Notes: a model not told the origin generated them from the sequence alone. A stretch of DNA of 64,000 nucleotides from Sphingomonas sp. BGYR3 (GCF_025153455.1 NZ_JANZNT010000001.1:2366001-2430000), one strand, 5' to 3'. Positions 1 through 10,336 are shown, counted from the first letter of the stretch. Numbers and translations: made by a program.

Positions 1-1
1 C

Positions 2-2236
2 ACGGCGTTCCGTGAGGACAAGGTGGTGGTGGAGCCGTTCTGGCGGCACGGGCCGAACCCCACCAACATCTCAAGCATCAAACAGGCCTATCCGGGGTAT
101 GAGAACCAGACGCTGCTTGCCCCGCATGGCGGCGGCTTTGCGGTCAGCTATGGAGACCGCGAGCGGCTGAGCGGCACGGCGGTACTGCAGTGGAAGCCGA
201 CGGACCGGCTGGAACTGTACGCCCAGTATTTCCGGGCAGATTACAGCTTTGACGAAGCCGGCGTGTCCTTCTTTGCCTATGGCGAGGATATGCCGATCGC
301 GACCGGGCCGAACCGCCCGTTCACCGTCGATGACGAGGGCGTTGTCCGCAGCGGCTATTTCAGCAATCCGGGCGTCGATTCGGTCAATTACGGCACGCTG
401 CGCGACACATCGACCAGCGAATATTCCGGTGGTCTGATCTGGCAGGCGACGGACCGGCTGAAGCTGAGCGTCGATTACCAGCATATCGATTCCGACGTGC
501 AGCAGCAGACGCTGAACCTGACGGCCAGCGCGCTCAACCCGCGCACCAGCGTTGCCGGGCTTGGCAAGGCATATGACTTCTTCTTCGATATCAGCGGCGA
601 TGTGCCGGTGCTGCTGGCCAACGACCCCAGCTATTATGGCGACATCCGCAATTACGGCATGACGGCGATCCTGCCCTATGCCGAGGACAACGAGGCGGCG
701 GCCGATGCGATCCGCGCGGACCTCAGCTGGGATTTCGACGACGGCAGCTTCATTCAGCAGATCCGCGTCGGCGGCCGCTATACCGACAAGAGCGCGATCA
801 ACCGCAACACCACCTATGGCACCTGGACGGCGATCGGTTCGACCTGCGCCAACTGGTCGTCGGTCGATGGCTGCACGCTTTTGTCCGAATTCCCGCAATA
901 TGCCGAACCCAACCGTTTCCAGTCCAACCTGCTGCGCGGCCGGGCCAGCGATACGGTGTTCGGCCCGGTGTGGCAGTTCAGCGATGCGCTGATCAACGAC
1001 AGCGCCGCTGCCTTTGCGGCAGTGAAAGCGATTTCGGGTCAGGACATCGCGTTCCGCCCGTTCGACGCGCCCAATGCGTTCAGCGGCACGATCGATGAAA
1101 AGACCTATGCCGGTTATGTCCGCGTGGCTTTCGGTGCGGACCTTGGCGGCATCCGGTTCGACGGCAATGCAGGTCTGCGCGCGGTGCGGACGGAAACTGC
1201 GGCCAACGGCCTGTCGGTGCTGACCTATCGCGATCCCGCCAGCAGCGGCACGACGCCGACGACGGTGACCGTGACAGAGCCCTATTCGGGCGGGCGCGAT
1301 TACGACAAATATTTGCCCAGCCTGAACCTGCGCGTCTTCCTGACCGACGAACTGATCCTGCGTGCGGCGGCGTCGAAGAATTTCTCGCGGCCCGCCTTCA
1401 CCTCGCTCAACCCCAGCTTCACGCTCAGCCCGAACTATACCGATGTCGGGGAAAACCGGGCGCTGACGCCGGACCGGGTGAACAACAACCTGCCCTATGA
1501 TCCCGTCACCAATCCCTATGCGGGCAATGGCACGGCACAGGGCAACCCCGACCTTTTGCCTGAAGAAGTCACCCAGGCCGATCTGGCTCTGGAATGGTAT
1601 TTCGAGCCGGTCGGCTATCTCTATGCGACCGGGTTCTACAAGAAGATCAAGAACCTGATCACGACCGAGGCAGCGACGTTCGTTCGTGAAATCCCCGGTG
1701 TCGGCAATGTCCAGTTCGGCGTCACCAACCTGGTCAATGTCGAGGAAGGCTTTGTCCGCGGCTTTGAAGTGGGGGGGCAGAAATTCTTCAACTTCCTGCC
1801 CGCGCCGTTCGACGGGCTGGGGGTTCAGGCGAACTATACCTATGTCGAAAGCGATGCGGGCCAGCAGGCCGCTGGCGCAATCGGCAGCCCCGAACTGATC
1901 CGCGTGCCGATCACCAACCTGTCCAAGCACAGCTTCAACCTGGTCGGTCTGTACGACAAGGATGGCCTGAACATCCGCGTCGCCTATAACTGGCGCGACG
2001 ATTATCTGCAGGGCACGGCGAATACCGGAACGCAGAACCTGCCGATTTACGGCGAGGCGTTCGGGGTGCTCGATGCGTCGGTCAGCTATGACGTGACGCC
2101 GCAATTCTCGATCATCGTCGATGGCCAGAACCTGCTGGATACGGCGTTCAAGACCTATCAGATCGTGGGCAGCCGCCCGCGCGACTATGTGATCAACGAT
2201 CGCCGCTTCTCGATCCGGACACGCGTCCGGTTCTGA
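2..2236 (+). CDS. TonB-dependent receptor, C-terminal part (5' end outside window)
   Basis: Outer-membrane active-transport receptor. The frame is open from base 2 and about 744 residues are visible, so the signal peptide, TonB box and most of the plug lie upstream. The visible part is beta-barrel: many alternating aromatic/polar strands, a GNPDLLPEEV segment and a RGFEVGGQKFFNFLP segment typical of the TonB-Xanth-Caul subfamily, and a terminal phenylalanine (RTRVRF) as expected for the BAM signal. It is followed by a strong terminator and three hydrolase genes, which suggests that it imports an oligosaccharide released by, or passed to, those enzymes. The substrate is inferred from context only. 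Confidence 0.93.
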   Translation, partial: TAFREDKVVVEPFWRHGPNPTNISSIKQAYPGYENQTLLAPHGGGFAVSYGDRERLSGTAVLQWKPTDRLELYAQYFRADYSFDEAGVSFFAYGEDMPIATGPNRPFTVDDEGVVRSGYFSNPGVDSVNYGTLRDTSTSEYSGGLIWQATDRLKLSVDYQHIDSDVQQQTLNLTASALNPRTSVAGLGKAYDFFFDISGDVPVLLANDPSYYGDIRNYGMTAILPYAEDNEAAADAIRADLSWDFDDGSFIQQIRVGGRYTDKSAINRNTTYGTWTAIGSTCANWSSVDGCTLLSEFPQYAEPNRFQSNLLRGRASDTVFGPVWQFSDALINDSAAAFAAVKAISGQDIAFRPFDAPNAFSGTIDEKTYAGYVRVAFGADLGGIRFDGNAGLRAVRTETAANGLSVLTYRDPASSGTTPTTVTVTEPYSGGRDYDKYLPSLNLRVFLTDELILRAAASKNFSRPAFTSLNPSFTLSPNYTDVGENRALTPDRVNNNLPYDPVTNPYAGNGTAQGNPDLLPEEVTQADLALEWYFEPVGYLYATGFYKKIKNLITTEAATFVREIPGVGNVQFGVTNLVNVEEGFVRGFEVGGQKFFNFLPAPFDGLGVQANYTYVESDAGQQAAGAIGSPELIRVPITNLSKHSFNLVGLYDKDGLNIRVAYNWRDDYLQGTANTGTQNLPIYGEAFGVLDASVSYDVTPQFSIIVDGQNLLDTAFKTYQIVGSRPRDYVINDRRFSIRTRVRF

Positions 2237-2255
2237 TGGTTCCATCTCCTGAACG

Positions 2256-2285
2256 GGGGGCGGCTTCGGTCGCCCCCGCCTTTTT
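2256..2285 (+). terminator. Factor-independent terminator after the TonB receptor
   Basis: A 9-bp GC-rich stem (2256-2264 with 2269-2277, one G-U pair) closes a TTCG tetraloop and is followed, after three bases, by five T residues (2281-2285). It lies 20 bases after the receptor stop codon and before the GH35 start at 2353, so receptor and hydrolase transcripts are probably separated or attenuated here. Confidence 0.85.
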
Positions 2286-2352
2286 CAGGGGCAGCACGGT
2301 TGGCATCATCGCGGGGCGGTGGCATTCATTCATAAAACAGATTGAGGGGCGG

Positions 2353-3981
2353 ATGTTCGGACGGATTTTTCTTGCGCTGACAGCGTTGACATTGACCGCG
2401 CCCCTGGTCGCCCAGTCGCCGACCAGCGTTCCGCGCCTGTCAAGCGACGGCGGCCGACACGCGCTGATCGTCGATGGCAAACCCTTTCTGGTCCTGGGCA
2501 TTCAGGCGCATAACAGCAGCAACTATCCCGCGATGCTGGAAACCGTGTGGCCGGTGATGGACCGGCTGCACGCCAACACGCTGGAAATCCCCGTCGCCTG
2601 GGAACAGCTGGAGCCGGAAGAGGGCCGGTTCGATTTTAGCTATGTCGACACGCTGCTTGAACAGGCGCGCGCGCATGACAAGCGGCTGGTGCTGCTGTGG
2701 TTCGCCACGTGGAAGAATACCGGACCGAATTATGCGCCCGCCTGGGTGAAACTGGACAATCAGCGGTTTCCCCGGATGCGGACGGCCGATGGCAAGGCGC
2801 ATTACGCGCTGTCGCCGCATCACCGCGCCACGCTGGACGCGGACAAGAAGGCGTTCGTCCGCCTGATGCAGCATCTGAAGGCGCGCGACCCGCAGAACAC
2901 GGTCATTCTGGTGCAGCCGGAAAACGAAGTCGGCGTCTATGGCCAGAAACGCGATTTCGCACCCGCGGCCAACCGGCTGTTCGCAGGGCCCGTGCCCGAT
3001 GCGCTTGCCCGCAAGATGCGCCGCAAGGGGACATGGACCGAGCTGTTCGGCAAGGATGCGGATAGCGCGTTCAACGCCTGGTACACCGCCAGCTATATCG
3101 ACGAGATCGCTGCGGCCGGAAAGGCAGTGAAGCCTATTCCGATGTACACCAATGCCGCGCTCAGCGATGCCTATGCCAAACCGGGCGAGGGGGGCGGTGC
3201 ATCGGGTGGTCCCGACTGGATGATGATCGATGTCTGGAAGGCCGCGGCGCCGCACATCGATTTCGTGGCCCCCGACATCTATTCGGGCGAACCGCGCCAG
3301 TTCCTGAAGCATCTCGATCATTATGCGCGGGCGGACAATGCCCTGATGGTGCCCGAATATGGCAATGACGCGAAATTCGCGCGCTTCTTCTGGGCAATTC
3401 TGGGCAAGGGCGGGATCGGCATGGCGCCGTTCGGCATGGATGCCAGCGGCTATTCCAATTATCCGCTGGGTGCCAAGGAACTGGACGACGCGACGCTGGA
3501 TACCTTTGCGCGCCCCTATCGCCTGTTCGCGCCTGCTGCGCGCGCATGGGCGGCGATTGCTGCTAACCGCCCGACCTGGGGCACGACCAAGCGTGAGGAC
3601 ACGCTGCGCGACGAAACCGTGATGGGCGCATGGAAGATCAGCGCGCAGTACGAAGAATGGCAGTTCGGCGACCGGGACAGCCCGTGGCTGAAATCCGATC
3701 CGCATCCGACGGCGGGCAAGCCGGTCGGCGGCGCAGTGGTCGCCCAGCTGTCCGACAACGAATTTCTGGCCGCGGGCAGCCATGTCCGCCTCAAGTTCGG
3801 CGCGGAAAAGCTGCCCGCCGGGCGGCAGGGGATCATGCTGCGGGTCGAGGAAGGCAGCTATGATGCCGACGGCAACTGGGTGATGCGCCGTGTCTGGAAC
3901 GGCGATCAGACCGATCACGGCCTGAATTTCGGGGCCGATCCGGTGTTTCTCAAAATCACGATGGGCAGTTTCAAGGAATGA
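2353..3981 (+). CDS. GH35-type beta-galactosidase (DUF5597 family), secreted
   Basis: Predicted exo-beta-galactosidase of the Bgl35A type, 542 aa. I chose ATG 2353 because it gives a clean signal peptide (FLALTALTLTAPLVAQ); the frame stays open further upstream, but that part reads through the terminator region. It has a TIM-barrel with the clan GH-A acid/base in QPENEVG (Glu192) and the likely nucleophile in VPEYGND (Glu335), then a C-terminal beta-rich part of the DUF5597 kind. Its stop overlaps the next start (ATGA). With the following GH31 gene this resembles the bgl35A/xyl31A pair of xyloglucan loci such as that of Cellvibrio japonicus. The exact substrate is inference. Confidence 0.85.
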   Translation: MFGRIFLALTALTLTAPLVAQSPTSVPRLSSDGGRHALIVDGKPFLVLGIQAHNSSNYPAMLETVWPVMDRLHANTLEIPVAWEQLEPEEGRFDFSYVDTLLEQARAHDKRLVLLWFATWKNTGPNYAPAWVKLDNQRFPRMRTADGKAHYALSPHHRATLDADKKAFVRLMQHLKARDPQNTVILVQPENEVGVYGQKRDFAPAANRLFAGPVPDALARKMRRKGTWTELFGKDADSAFNAWYTASYIDEIAAAGKAVKPIPMYTNAALSDAYAKPGEGGGASGGPDWMMIDVWKAAAPHIDFVAPDIYSGEPRQFLKHLDHYARADNALMVPEYGNDAKFARFFWAILGKGGIGMAPFGMDASGYSNYPLGAKELDDATLDTFARPYRLFAPAARAWAAIAANRPTWGTTKREDTLRDETVMGAWKISAQYEEWQFGDRDSPWLKSDPHPTAGKPVGGAVVAQLSDNEFLAAGSHVRLKFGAEKLPAGRQGIMLRVEEGSYDADGNWVMRRVWNGDQTDHGLNFGADPVFLKITMGSFKE

Positions 3982-6866
3982 CCATGCGCGCATTGAACAG
4001 GGTTGGGGCGGCACTTGCGCTGCTGATGGCTGGCGTTTCGGCGGTGCCGGCATGGGCGGCCGAGGTGGAAAAGGTGCCGGGTGGCGTGGTCGTCACGCCC
4101 GATCGCGGTCCGGCCAAAAAGGTGCGCGTGCTGGTCTATGGCGCGGATCGTTTCCGCGTCTCAGCAACGCCGACGACGGAGTTCAACCGCCCCGACAGCA
4201 TCATGGTCGTCGCAAAGCCCGACGGCGCCTTTACGGTCAGCGAGGCGCGCGGCACCGTGACGGTCAAGGCCGAACGGGGCAGCGCGACGATCCGGTTGTC
4301 CGACGGGCAGGTCAGCTTTGCCAATGCGGCCGGCAAGACCATCCTGACCGAGGCGGCGCGCGGCGCATTCCAGCCGGTGACGGTCGAGGGCGAACAATTC
4401 GTGGCGGTGAACCAGCAGTTCAATCGCGGCACGGACGAGGGCTTTTTTGGCCTGGGCCAGCACCAGAACCGGCAGATGAATTACAATGGCGAGGATGTTG
4501 AGCTGGCCCAGCACAACATGTCGATCGCCATCCCCTTTGTCGTGTCGACCAACAATTACGGCGTCCTGTGGGACAATGAAAGCATCACCCGTTTTGGCGA
4601 TCCCGTGCCCTATGCCCATGTCGGGTCCCGGGACGATGCGGGCCTGACCGTCACCAGCGGCGGAAAGCCGGGGTGGAAGGCCGAATATTTCCTGGACGAC
4701 AAGCCCGTGGTCGCGCGTCAGGAATCCACGATCAACTATGAATATATCCGCGACCAGAAGAACTGGCCTGAAGCGGCCAAGGCGCAGACGGTTGCGGCGA
4801 CGACCGGACAGAACACGGCGGGCAATGCGGTGCAGCAGCAGCGCGTGGTGTGGACCGGCACGCTGAATGCCAAGGCCAGCGGCACGCACAAGTTCAAGCT
4901 CTACAGCTCGCATTACGTCAAGGTGTTCGCAGACGGCAAGGAAGTGCTGTCGCGCTGGCGCCAGAACTGGAACCCCTGGTACCATAATTTCGAACTGCCG
5001 ATGACGGCGGGCAAGACGGTCGATCTGCGGATCGAATGGTCGCCCAATGCCGGATATATCGCGCTGTATCACAACGATCCGATGCCCGCGCAGGACCGCA
5101 AGTCGCTGTGGCTGTCGTCGGAACTGGCCAAGACCCTCGATTACTATGTCGTCACCGGCGACAATCTGGATCAGGTGGTTGCGGGCTATCGCTCGCTGAC
5201 CGGCCAGGCGTCGATGATGCCGAAATGGGCCTATGGCTTCTGGCAGTCGCGCCAGCGGTACAACACGCAGGACGAATTGCTGGGCGTGGTGCGCGAATAT
5301 CGCAAGCGCGAATTCCCGATCGACAACATCGTGCAGGACTGGTTCTACTGGCCCGAAAACGCATGGGGCAGCCACGAATTCGACAAGGCGCGCTTCCCCG
5401 ATCCCAAGGGGATGGTGGACGAGGTGCACGCGCTGAACGCGCGCATCATGATCTCGGTCTGGCCGAAATTCTATCCGACCACCGACAATGCCAAGGAACT
5501 GGATGCCAAGGGCTGGCTGTATCGCCGTCCGCTGGAGGCTGGACAGCTCGACTGGGTGGGCAAGGGGTATCCCAACACCTTCTACAACCCCTACACCAAG
5601 GGCGCGCGCGAACTGTACTACAAGCAGATCGAGGACAAGCTGGTCGGGCTTGGTTTCGATGCGTGGTGGATGGATGCCACCGAACCGGATTGGCATTCCA
5701 ACCTGTCGGTCGAGGAACGCAAGTTCCAGATGAGCCATCGCGACAGCGGCGTCGGCGCGGCCCGGTTCAACAGCTATCCGTTGATCCACGCCGACGGCAT
5801 GGCTGATGGCCTTCGCGGCAGCCACCCGGATCAGCGGCCCTTCATCCTGACGCGGTCGGGCTATGCAGGGGTGCAGCGTGCATCAAGCGCGCTGTGGTCG
5901 GGCGATGTCGCCGCGCGCTGGGACGATCTGCGCGATCAGATTTCGGCGGGCGTCAACCTGTCCATGGCGGGTGTGCCCAACTGGACCCATGACATTGGCG
6001 GCTTTGCGGTCGAGGATCGCTATACCAAACAGGATCCGGCGCACGTCGCCGAATGGCGCGAGTTGAACCTGCGCTGGTTCCAGTTCGGCACGTTCAGCCC
6101 GCTGTTCCGCAGCCATGGCGAATTTCCGCTGCGCGAGGTCTATTCCCTCGCCGGGGATGATCAGGCGGCATATCAGTCGATGCTGGATTATACCCGCCTG
6201 CGTTATCGCCTGTTGCCCTATATCTACACGCTGGCGGCGGACACGCACTTCAAGTCCGGGACGATCATGCGCGGCCTGGCGATGGATTTCCCCGCCGACC
6301 GCAAGGGCTGGGACGTGGACGACCAATATCTGTTCGGTCCCGCGTTCCTGGTCGCGCCGGTCACCGAATTCAAGGCGACGAACCGCACCGTCTGGTTGCC
6401 CGCCGGCGCCGACTGGTACGATTTTGCAACCGGCCGGCATTTCAAGGGCGGACAGACGATTACCGCCGATGCCCCGCGTGAGCGGATGCCGCTGTTCGTC
6501 CGTGCGGGCTCCATCGTGCCGACCGGCCCGGCGGTCCAGTACACGTCGGAACAGCCGGACGGGCCGCTGGTCCTGCACGTCTTTGCCGGGGCCGATGCCA
6601 GTTTCGACCTGTACGAAGATGACGGCACGTCGATGGGCTTTGATCGCGGCGAGTTCGCCCGCACGCCGATCCGCTGGGATGACAAGGCGGGGACGCTGAC
6701 CATCGGTGCGCGTCAGGGCAGCTATCCCGGCATGGCGGGCAAGCGCGGAATTTCCGTCCGCGTCTATCGGCCGGGCGGGACGATTGCGCCCAGCTTCGAG
6801 GCGGGATCGGTGCAGGTCGTCTATGATGGCAAGGCGGTGACTTTGGGGCCGGATCGTCTGAAATGA
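3978..6866 (+). CDS. GH31 alpha-xylosidase-like enzyme with PA14 insert
   Basis: Family 31 glycoside hydrolase, 962 aa, with an N-terminal signal peptide ending near AWA (about residue 27). A PA14-like lectin domain is inserted at about residues 230-375 (from KAEYFLDD to IALYHNDP). The catalytic barrel carries the nucleophile in WWMDATEPDW (Asp566) and the acid/base in ALWSGDVAARW (Asp643). Xyl31A-type alpha-xylosidases that remove side chains from xyloglucan oligosaccharides also have a PA14 insert, and that is the best guess here; alpha-glucosidase is possible. ATG 3978 overlaps the upstream stop by 4 bp, and a second ATG two codons on (3984) is also usable. Confidence 0.9.
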   Translation: MTMRALNRVGAALALLMAGVSAVPAWAAEVEKVPGGVVVTPDRGPAKKVRVLVYGADRFRVSATPTTEFNRPDSIMVVAKPDGAFTVSEARGTVTVKAERGSATIRLSDGQVSFANAAGKTILTEAARGAFQPVTVEGEQFVAVNQQFNRGTDEGFFGLGQHQNRQMNYNGEDVELAQHNMSIAIPFVVSTNNYGVLWDNESITRFGDPVPYAHVGSRDDAGLTVTSGGKPGWKAEYFLDDKPVVARQESTINYEYIRDQKNWPEAAKAQTVAATTGQNTAGNAVQQQRVVWTGTLNAKASGTHKFKLYSSHYVKVFADGKEVLSRWRQNWNPWYHNFELPMTAGKTVDLRIEWSPNAGYIALYHNDPMPAQDRKSLWLSSELAKTLDYYVVTGDNLDQVVAGYRSLTGQASMMPKWAYGFWQSRQRYNTQDELLGVVREYRKREFPIDNIVQDWFYWPENAWGSHEFDKARFPDPKGMVDEVHALNARIMISVWPKFYPTTDNAKELDAKGWLYRRPLEAGQLDWVGKGYPNTFYNPYTKGARELYYKQIEDKLVGLGFDAWWMDATEPDWHSNLSVEERKFQMSHRDSGVGAARFNSYPLIHADGMADGLRGSHPDQRPFILTRSGYAGVQRASSALWSGDVAARWDDLRDQISAGVNLSMAGVPNWTHDIGGFAVEDRYTKQDPAHVAEWRELNLRWFQFGTFSPLFRSHGEFPLREVYSLAGDDQAAYQSMLDYTRLRYRLLPYIYTLAADTHFKSGTIMRGLAMDFPADRKGWDVDDQYLFGPAFLVAPVTEFKATNRTVWLPAGADWYDFATGRHFKGGQTITADAPRERMPLFVRAGSIVPTGPAVQYTSEQPDGPLVLHVFAGADASFDLYEDDGTSMGFDRGEFARTPIRWDDKAGTLTIGARQGSYPGMAGKRGISVRVYRPGGTIAPSFEAGSVQVVYDGKAVTLGPDRLK

Positions 6867-8455
6867 CCTGGCGCTGGAGCCGCCGGCGGATGTTGTCGGC
6901 GCTGGGCGCGCTGATCGGCTCGGCTGCGGCTCCGGTGGTGCGGGCTGCATCCGCCGTCACGGGCGGCACGCGGGCGATCGACCTTGACCTGCGCCGCGCG
7001 GGCAAGCCGATGGACCGGTTTTTCGATTACATGGTCGGATCGGATTATCCCGGCACGCTGATCCGCGACGACAGCATGGCGCAGCTCAAGACCGCAGTCG
7101 AGGAACTGGGGTTCCGGACCATCCGCTTTCACGCCCTGTTCCACGATGTCCTGAAAACGGTGCAGGTCCGGGACGGGCGGATCGTTTACGACTGGTCGGG
7201 GATCGACCGGCTGTACGACGGCCTGATTGCGCGGAACATCCGGCCCTTTGTCGAACTGGGTTTCACGCCGGAGGCGATGAAGACATCGGATCAGCAGATC
7301 TTCTGGTGGAAGGGGAATACCAGCCATCCTCAGGATGGGCCATGGGCCGCGCTGGTCGATGCGTTCGTTCGGCACTGCCGCGAACGGTACGGCGTGGCAG
7401 AGGTTCGCCGCTGGCATTTCGAATTCTGGAACGAACCCAATCTGGACGGCTTTTTCGAGCGCGCGGATCAGGCCGCCTATTTCCGCCTCTATGCCCTGAC
7501 CGCGCGGACCATCAAGGCGATCGACCCTGCGCTGCCGGTTGGCGGGCCAGCCACGGCGGGCGCTGCCTGGGTGCCGGAATTCCTTGCCTATTGCCACGCC
7601 AACACGGTGCCGGTCGATTTCGTGACGACGCACACCTATGGCGTGGACGGCGGATTTCTGGACGAAGAGGGCAAGCAGGATACCAAGCTGTCCCCATCGC
7701 CGGATGCCGTCATCGGCGATATCCGCAAGGTGCGGGCAGAGATCGAGGCATCGGCCTATCCCGGCCTGCCGCTGTATTTCACCGAATGGTCGACCAGCTA
7801 CACGCCGCGCGACTTCGTCCACGACAGCTATGTCAGCGGGGCCTATGTCCTCACCAAGCTGAAACAGGCCGAGGGACTGCTTCAGGGCATGAGCTACTGG
7901 GCCTATACCGACCTGTTCGAAGAGCCGGGTCCGCCGCCCACGCCCTTTCATGGCGGCTTTGGCTTGATGAACCGCGAATCCATCCGAAAGCCGGTCTGGT
8001 TCGCCTATAAATATCTGAACGCCGTGCGCGGGCGCGTGCTGCCCAGCACGGACGATCAGATCTGGGCAGCGACCGAGAATGGCCGGGTCGCCGCACTGGT
8101 CTGGGCTTTTCGCCAGCCGGATCAGGCGCTCAGCAACAAGCCGTTTTTCAGCCGGATCGTTCAGGCATTGCCCGACCGGACGGTCGTGCTGCGCGTCGCC
8201 GGGATGCGACCGGGCCGATATCGGATGCGGCTGCACCGAACCGGCTTTCGCGCCAATGACGCCTTTTCGGCCTATATCGACCTTGGCCTGCCGGACAGCC
8301 TGTCGGCGGATCAGATCGCGCGGATGCGGGCGCTGACCGCCGACACGCCGGAGCGGCAGGCGATGGTCACCATCGGCATGGACGGCACATGGATGGGCAG
8401 CATCCCGATGCGCAGCAACGACATGGTGCTGGCGGTGCTGGACCCGGTCAGCTGA
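6863..8455 (+). CDS. GH39 beta-xylosidase-like protein
   Basis: Family 39 glycoside hydrolase, 530 aa. The N-terminus has an arginine-rich, Tat-like signal (WSRRRMLSALGALIGSAAAP), implying export. The acid/base Glu191 sits in FEFWNEPNLDG and the nucleophile Glu308 in LYFTEWSTSY, with the usual HALFHD and WKGNTSHP segments of beta-xylosidases. The start overlaps the GH31 stop as ATGA, so the three hydrolases form one translationally coupled unit. Probable role: removing terminal xylose from hemicellulose oligosaccharides. The 3' end overlaps the convergent bioA by 8 bp. Confidence 0.85.
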   Translation: MTWRWSRRRMLSALGALIGSAAAPVVRAASAVTGGTRAIDLDLRRAGKPMDRFFDYMVGSDYPGTLIRDDSMAQLKTAVEELGFRTIRFHALFHDVLKTVQVRDGRIVYDWSGIDRLYDGLIARNIRPFVELGFTPEAMKTSDQQIFWWKGNTSHPQDGPWAALVDAFVRHCRERYGVAEVRRWHFEFWNEPNLDGFFERADQAAYFRLYALTARTIKAIDPALPVGGPATAGAAWVPEFLAYCHANTVPVDFVTTHTYGVDGGFLDEEGKQDTKLSPSPDAVIGDIRKVRAEIEASAYPGLPLYFTEWSTSYTPRDFVHDSYVSGAYVLTKLKQAEGLLQGMSYWAYTDLFEEPGPPPTPFHGGFGLMNRESIRKPVWFAYKYLNAVRGRVLPSTDDQIWAATENGRVAALVWAFRQPDQALSNKPFFSRIVQALPDRTVVLRVAGMRPGRYRMRLHRTGFRANDAFSAYIDLGLPDSLSADQIARMRALTADTPERQAMVTIGMDGTWMGSIPMRSNDMVLAVLDPVS

Positions 8456-9707
8456 CCCCTGCGGCCTGATCCACGCACACCGCGTCGATCCCCTGCCAGA
8501 TCGCGGCAAGATCAGCATCGTCGATGCAATAGGGCGGCATGACATAGAGGGTGTTGCCAAGCGGCCGGATCAGCAGGTTGCGGGCGCGGAATGCGGCCAG
8601 CAGGCGCGGGGCGATATCCGCCAGATAACCATCGCCGCTCTGGCCGAATTCGAACGCAGCAATGGTGCCGATGCTGCGCGCATTGTGCGCCCATGGCCGT
8701 GCGGCAATCCGGTCCAGCCAGTCCCGTTGCCGCCGCCCAAGATCGGCCACACGGTCCAGCACCGGTTCGTCGCGCCAGACGGCCAGATTGGCGGCTGCGG
8801 CGGCGCAGGCGATGGGATTGGCGGTGTAGCTGGATGAATGAAAGAACATCCGCCCCCGGTCGGTCGACAGATGCGCCGCGTAAATCCGTTCGCTCGCCAT
8901 GGTGACGGCCAGCGGCACGGCCCCGCCGGTCAGCCCCTTGGACAGGCACAGAATGTCCGGCACCACGCCCGCCTGTTCACAGGCCAGCAGCGTGCCGGTG
9001 CGGCCCCAGGCGGTCATCACCTCGTCCGCGATGAACAGCACGTCGTGCGCTGCGCAGATACGTGCCATTTCGGCGAGAATGGCGGGCGGATAGGTCAGCA
9101 TCCCCCCCGCACCCAGCAGCAGCGGTTCGACGATCAATGCAGCGGGACGTTCGCGGCACGCCGCCGTCAGCGCATCCAGCGTCGCCTGCTCGCGTCCCGC
9201 GGCCGGAAAGGGCAGGGTGCCGACATCGAACAGCAACGGTTGATAGGCGCGGTTGAACACGCCGCGCGCGCCCACCGACATGGCCCCGATGGTATCGCCA
9301 TGATAGCTGTGTTCCAGCACCAGGATGCGGTCGCGCGGCTGGCCGATGTTCAACCAGTATCCCAGCGCCATTTTCAGCGCGACCTCGACCGCCGTCGATC
9401 CGCTGTCCGAAAAGAAGGTGCGGGTCAGGCTGTCCGGCATCATTGCGTGCAGGCCCGTCGCCACCGCCTCGGCATGGGGATGCGTCCACCCGGCAAAGAT
9501 GATCTGGTCCATCTGTCCCGCCGCCTCGGCAATGGCGGCCATGATGCGGGGATGGCTGTGACCATGGGTGGTGACCCACCAGCTGGAAATGCCGTCGACG
9601 ATGCGGCGGCCATCGCGCGTGTACAATGCCGCACCCTCGGTCCGCACGATTTCGGGGATCGGCTCGTTCAGGCCATGCTGGGTAAAGGGGTGCCAGATAT
9701 GGCTCAT
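8448..9707 (-). CDS. bioA: Adenosylmethionine-8-amino-7-oxononanoate aminotransferase
   Basis: PLP-dependent class III aminotransferase, 419 aa, converting KAPA to DAPA in cytoplasmic biotin synthesis. The N-terminus SHIWHPFTQ is the BioA signature. Further marks are [40 protein letters not shown], the [13 protein letters not shown] aspartate region, and the PLP lysine Lys257 in [10 protein letters not shown]. The length is normal. It is last in a bioF-bioD-bioA unit, overlapping bioD by 4 bp. Confidence 0.97.
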   Translation of the reverse strand: MSHIWHPFTQHGLNEPIPEIVRTEGAALYTRDGRRIVDGISSWWVTTHGHSHPRIMAAIAEAAGQMDQIIFAGWTHPHAEAVATGLHAMMPDSLTRTFFSDSGSTAVEVALKMALGYWLNIGQPRDRILVLEHSYHGDTIGAMSVGARGVFNRAYQPLLFDVGTLPFPAAGREQATLDALTAACRERPAALIVEPLLLGAGGMLTYPPAILAEMARICAAHDVLFIADEVMTAWGRTGTLLACEQAGVVPDILCLSKGLTGGAVPLAVTMASERIYAAHLSTDRGRMFFHSSSYTANPIACAAAAANLAVWRDEPVLDRVADLGRRQRDWLDRIAARPWAHNARSIGTIAAFEFGQSGDGYLADIAPRLLAAFRARNLLIRPLGNTLYVMPPYCIDDADLAAIWQGIDAVCVDQAAGVS

Positions 9708-10336
9708 GCAAAATCGTCCAGCCGGAAATGCTGCGCAAATGCTGCGGTAAGCGTCTGGGGTGTCAGCGGGTCCAGCCGGGGCAGGCGGCCAAGCCGGCGG
9801 ACGCCGCCGATTGCCGCAATGGTTGCCTCGCTATCCTCGTTCGCATCGCCGTTGAACGCCACGCCCAGGATGGGGATGCCCCGCGCCCGCAGCGCCTCGA
9901 TGCTCAGCAGGCTGTGGTTGATCGTGCCCAGCGACGTGCGGGCGACCAGCACCACCGGCGCGGCCCACCGCGCGAACAGGTCGGCATAGAGCAGATCGCG
10001 CGTGACGGGGACCAGCACGCCGCCCGCACCCTCCACCACCAGCGGGCGCTGATGACGGGGCAGGGTCAGCCGGTCGGGGTCGATCACCACGCCGTCCAGC
10101 TCCGCGGCGCGATGCGGCGACAATGGCTCGGTCAGGCGATAGGCTTCGGGCAGGATGCGTTCGCGCGCCAGACCGGACAGGCGATGGACGGTATCGGCAT
10201 CGCAGCCATCAGCGATGCCGGACTGCACCGGTTTCCAGTACAGGCCGCTCAGCGCGCCGGCCAGGGCGGCGGCAAAGATCGTCTTGCCCGCATCGGTATC
10301 GGTGCCGGTGACGATGATGGTCGGACCCGTGCTCAT
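9704..10336 (-). CDS. bioD: Dethiobiotin synthetase
   Basis: ATP-dependent ring closure of DAPA to dethiobiotin, 210 aa. The N-terminal P-loop is [17 protein letters not shown], the typical BioD version; WKPVQSG and [10 protein letters not shown] motifs follow in order. It overlaps bioF upstream and bioA downstream by 4 bp each, so expression is coupled. The length is normal. Confidence 0.96.
   Translation of the reverse strand: MSTGPTIIVTGTDTDAGKTIFAAALAGALSGLYWKPVQSGIADGCDADTVHRLSGLARERILPEAYRLTEPLSPHRAAELDGVVIDPDRLTLPRHQRPLVVEGAGGVLVPVTRDLLYADLFARWAAPVVLVARTSLGTINHSLLSIEALRARGIPILGVAFNGDANEDSEATIAAIGGVRRLGRLPRLDPLTPQTLTAAFAQHFRLDDFA

Noticed and set aside
71..2245. 724-residue open frame on the minus strand opposite the TonB receptor
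   Set aside because: High-GC shadow frame: Arg/Ala/Asp-rich composition and no domain pattern, while the plus strand encodes a clear receptor. The same applies to long antisense frames at 2440-4053, 4161-5825, 26406-28211, 35780-37555, 53901-55334 and 56384-58069.
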